DNA from: Chlorobiales bacterium
GTDB taxonomy: Bacteria; Bacteroidota; Chlorobiia; Chlorobiales; Chlorobiaceae
Assembly: GCA_022360355.1 (NCBI GenBank)
Contig: JAKSCY010000658.1
Span: 1-8,729, forward strand
Reading direction: 5' to 3'
DNA: 8,729 nt
The notes below the pieces were generated by a model. The model was not told where the DNA came from and did no database searches. It saw only the letters and a list, made by a program, of their open reading frames with translations. The position numbers and the translations under genes were made by a program. Shown here piece by piece: positions 7,197-8,729 of this stretch; position 1 is the stretch's first letter, and the number at the start of each line of letters is the position of its first letter.

Positions 7197-7814
7197 TCAC
7201 TGCAGTTTTCGCAGCTGCTCGATGATGCCTTTGTGCGGATGGTTGACGAGATCGTCGTTGTGTTCTGGCAGGGTGACGAGCTTGGCAACGACTTCCAGCA
7301 TGCGCTGGTTGAGGTGCTCTGCGATGTCGAGCATATGCAGCAGGTGGTGCTGGAGTTCGTGGTGGATGAACTTTTGAGCACGATGCTTTTTCATTTTGCC
7401 GAGGATTTCTGCCATGAGCGGGTTTTCGATATGGCGGGAGACCCGGCTGAAATACTCCAGCGGCAGATCATTTGCGTAGCCGGTTGCTTGGTCAACGCTC
7501 ATTTTTTTACATACCCCGGCGGCAATCTGCGGTTTGATGTGTTCAACCATCAGCGGGATGACCACGAAATGCGGGATGTATTTGACGATCATACTGATCG
7601 CATGGTACAGTTCTTCCAGCCCGTCGGTTTTTGAACGGACCATATCTTCTATATAGGTGATGACTTTTTTCTGCTGCGTCGGATGCAGTTCCTGCAAAAC
7701 TTCCGGCACCGGTTGTTTAGTCCATTCCAGTGCGTGTTCAAGCTTATCCATACTAATCTTGTGCCCCTTTTGCTGAATGATGACCCGTAGTTTATTAAAA
7801 AAAAGTGAAAACAT
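7197..7814 (-). CDS. Helical protein of unknown function
   Basis: The product is a 205-residue protein that I do not recognise. It appears almost wholly alpha-helical, with repeated hydrophobic-heptad segments separated by short proline or glycine turns (for example VPEVLQELHP at 36-45, YIPHFVVIPLMVEHIKP at 79-95, HIENPLMAEILGKMKK at 128-143). This is loosely reminiscent of two-helix repeats such as those of MgtE N-domains, but no catalytic or metal site is certain. A histidine-rich HHELQHHLLHMLDIAEH (151-167) is the most striking patch. No signal peptide or clear membrane span is seen. ATG 7814 has no ribosome binding site; Met22 (MDKLEHALEW), about 13 nt after GGGG, is an alternative start that would drop the odd N-terminal FFNKLRVIIQQ. 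The 3' end was copied to 5718-5853, so the gene once lay in a duplicated segment. Confidence 0.75.
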   Translation of the reverse strand: MFSLFFNKLRVIIQQKGHKISMDKLEHALEWTKQPVPEVLQELHPTQQKKVITYIEDMVRSKTDGLEELYHAISMIVKYIPHFVVIPLMVEHIKPQIAAGVCKKMSVDQATGYANDLPLEYFSRVSRHIENPLMAEILGKMKKHRAQKFIHHELQHHLLHMLDIAEHLNQRMLEVVAKLVTLPEHNDDLVNHPHKGIIEQLRKLQ

Positions 7815-7935
7815 GAATTATGGTCTTTATGGATGATGCGGTTCCAGTGACGGATGTGGAAAAAAAGAAAAACTGCATGCCGGTGAAAGTTTGTGTGATT
7901 CTGTGATCGTCGGTCTACTTGAACAGCAAGTGTTT

Positions 7936-7960
7936 GCCTGGCGAAAATCCCAGGCTTTTT
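7936..7960 (+). terminator. Intrinsic terminator in the alaS leader
   Basis: GCCTGG (7936-7941) and CCAGGC (7950-7955) form a perfect 6-bp stem with an 8-nt loop, followed by TTTTT (7956-7960). It is oriented for the + strand and ends 79 nt before alaS. A second small hairpin, ACTTG/CAAGT (7917-7921 with 7927-7931), lies just before it. It either stops read-through antisense to the 7197-7814 gene or acts as an attenuator of alaS; nothing here decides between these. The rest of 7815-8039 holds only a 28-codon open frame (7820-7906) without a ribosome binding site. Confidence 0.7.
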
Positions 7961-8039
7961 GTTACATTACGCAGTGAAATTCAGACAGGAAGGGGCTTTC
8001 AGTCTATTTCCCGTATAAACATGAAAAGCGAAACAACGT

Positions 8040-8729
8040 ATGAAGTCCAGCGATATTCGACAGTCGTTTCTTGATTTTTTCGAACAGAAAGCGCATACCA
8101 TCGTTCGTTCCGCCCCAGTGATACCGGCGGAAGATCCAACGCTGTTGTTCACCAATGCGGGGATGAACCAGTTCAAGGATGTCTTTCTTGACAAGGGTTC
8201 CAGGCCCTACAACAGGGCTGTTGATACGCAGAAATGTATCCGTGCCTCCGGAAAGCACAACGATCTCGAGGATGTCGGGCGCGATACCTACCATCACACC
8301 TTTTTCGAGATGCTGGGTAACTGGTCCTTCGGAGATTACTACAAGAAGGAGGCGATTGCCTGGGCGTGGGAGCTGTTTACAGAGGTATGGAAACTTCCGA
8401 AAGAGCGTCTGTACGCAACCGTGTATACGGATGACGATGAAAGCCTGGAGATCTGGAAAAGGGAGACCGATATCGATCCTGGTCATATCATGAAATTCGG
8501 AGAAAAGGACAACTTCTGGGAAATGGGCGAAACCGGTCCGTGCGGCCCCTGTTCGGAAATACATATTGATCTTACCGATGACCTGTCGGGAAAAAGTCTT
8601 GTCAATGCTGATGATCATCGGGTTATCGAATTATGGAACCTTGTGTTTATCCAGTACAACCGCAAGGCTGACAAGTCGCTTGATCCGCTGCCGAAAAAGC
8701 ATGTCGATACCGGTATGGGGTTTGAAAGA
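8040..8729 (+). CDS. alaS: Alanyl-tRNA synthetase (3' end outside window)
   Basis: The first 230 codons of AlaS, the class II enzyme that charges tRNA-Ala in the cytoplasm, run off the right edge; full-length enzymes have about 870-890 residues. The visible part is the N-terminal aminoacylation domain. It contains the [14 protein letters not shown] start, [18 protein letters not shown] (motif 1 region), the [16 protein letters not shown] block, [20 protein letters not shown] (motif 2 region), [14 protein letters not shown], and [11 protein letters not shown]. All are near-invariant in bacterial AlaS, with no frameshift. The start at 8040 is fixed by the family N-terminus; the ATG at 8021 is out of frame. 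No good Shine-Dalgarno is seen in front. The sequence closely resembles Chlorobium AlaS, which is the main taxonomic clue in the window. Confidence 0.97.
   Translation, partial: MKSSDIRQSFLDFFEQKAHTIVRSAPVIPAEDPTLLFTNAGMNQFKDVFLDKGSRPYNRAVDTQKCIRASGKHNDLEDVGRDTYHHTFFEMLGNWSFGDYYKKEAIAWAWELFTEVWKLPKERLYATVYTDDDESLEIWKRETDIDPGHIMKFGEKDNFWEMGETGPCGPCSEIHIDLTDDLSGKSLVNADDHRVIELWNLVFIQYNRKADKSLDPLPKKHVDTGMGFER

Noticed and set aside
7820..7906. A 28-codon frame (MVFMDDAVPV...) before the leader terminator, considered as a leader peptide
   Set aside because: It has no ribosome binding site, no run of alanine codons and unremarkable composition. It is more likely chance.
8004..8618. A 204-codon open frame on the - strand over alaS
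   Set aside because: It is a shadow of the alaS frame on the opposite strand, with no recognisable domain.
1..8729. CRISPR array, tRNA or rRNA genes, insertion sequence ends or transposase
   Set aside because: No regularly spaced repeats, no cloverleaf-forming stretch and no transposase motifs were seen. The repeats present are duplicated gene fragments.

Overview
The window looks like chromosomal DNA of a gas-vacuolate green sulfur bacterium (Chlorobiaceae, Pelodictyon/Chlorobium type). This is inference. It rests on the close family resemblance of the partial alanyl-tRNA synthetase to Chlorobium AlaS as I remember it, and on the gas vesicle genes at the left end. No database search was possible.

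Layout. Positions 1-1239 (+) are the 3' end of a gas vesicle operon: the tail of a small GvpA-family protein (J/S type), a GvpF/GvpL protein whose upstream ATG overlaps it by ATGA, and GvpK. A hairpin-rich non-coding stretch follows and ends in a strong intrinsic terminator at 1439-1481. Positions 1489-5576 (-) hold a two-component module: a large soluble hybrid histidine kinase (GAF-GAF-PAS-PAS-PAS-HisKA-HATPase-REC, 1144 aa) and a stand-alone receiver protein. Between them lies a decayed receiver domain plus the first codons of another response regulator. I read this as the scar of a tandem kinase-regulator duplication that lost its middle. Positions 5577-6037 have no intact gene but carry a broken copy of the 3' end of the hypothetical gene at 7197-7814. 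Positions 6038-7183 (+) encode a phosphatidylserine-decarboxylase-family enzyme with a complete catalytic triad, a pyruvoyl-forming GSS site and an apparent signal peptide. Positions 7197-7814 (-) encode a helical protein of unknown function, convergent with the decarboxylase. A short leader with an intrinsic terminator (7936-7960) then precedes alaS (8040 to the window end, +, partial).

How the parts relate. The gvp genes act together in building gas vesicles for buoyancy. The kinase and small receiver probably form a cytoplasmic phosphorelay; neither has a DNA-binding output domain, so the final target is not visible here. The decarboxylase sits between two partial direct repeats about 1.5 kb apart, which suggests it arrived or was rearranged together with a duplication of its neighbour. 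The two independent duplication scars (1829-2161 and 5718-5853) make 1.8-7.8 kb a rearranged accessory segment between the gvp operon and the housekeeping gene alaS.
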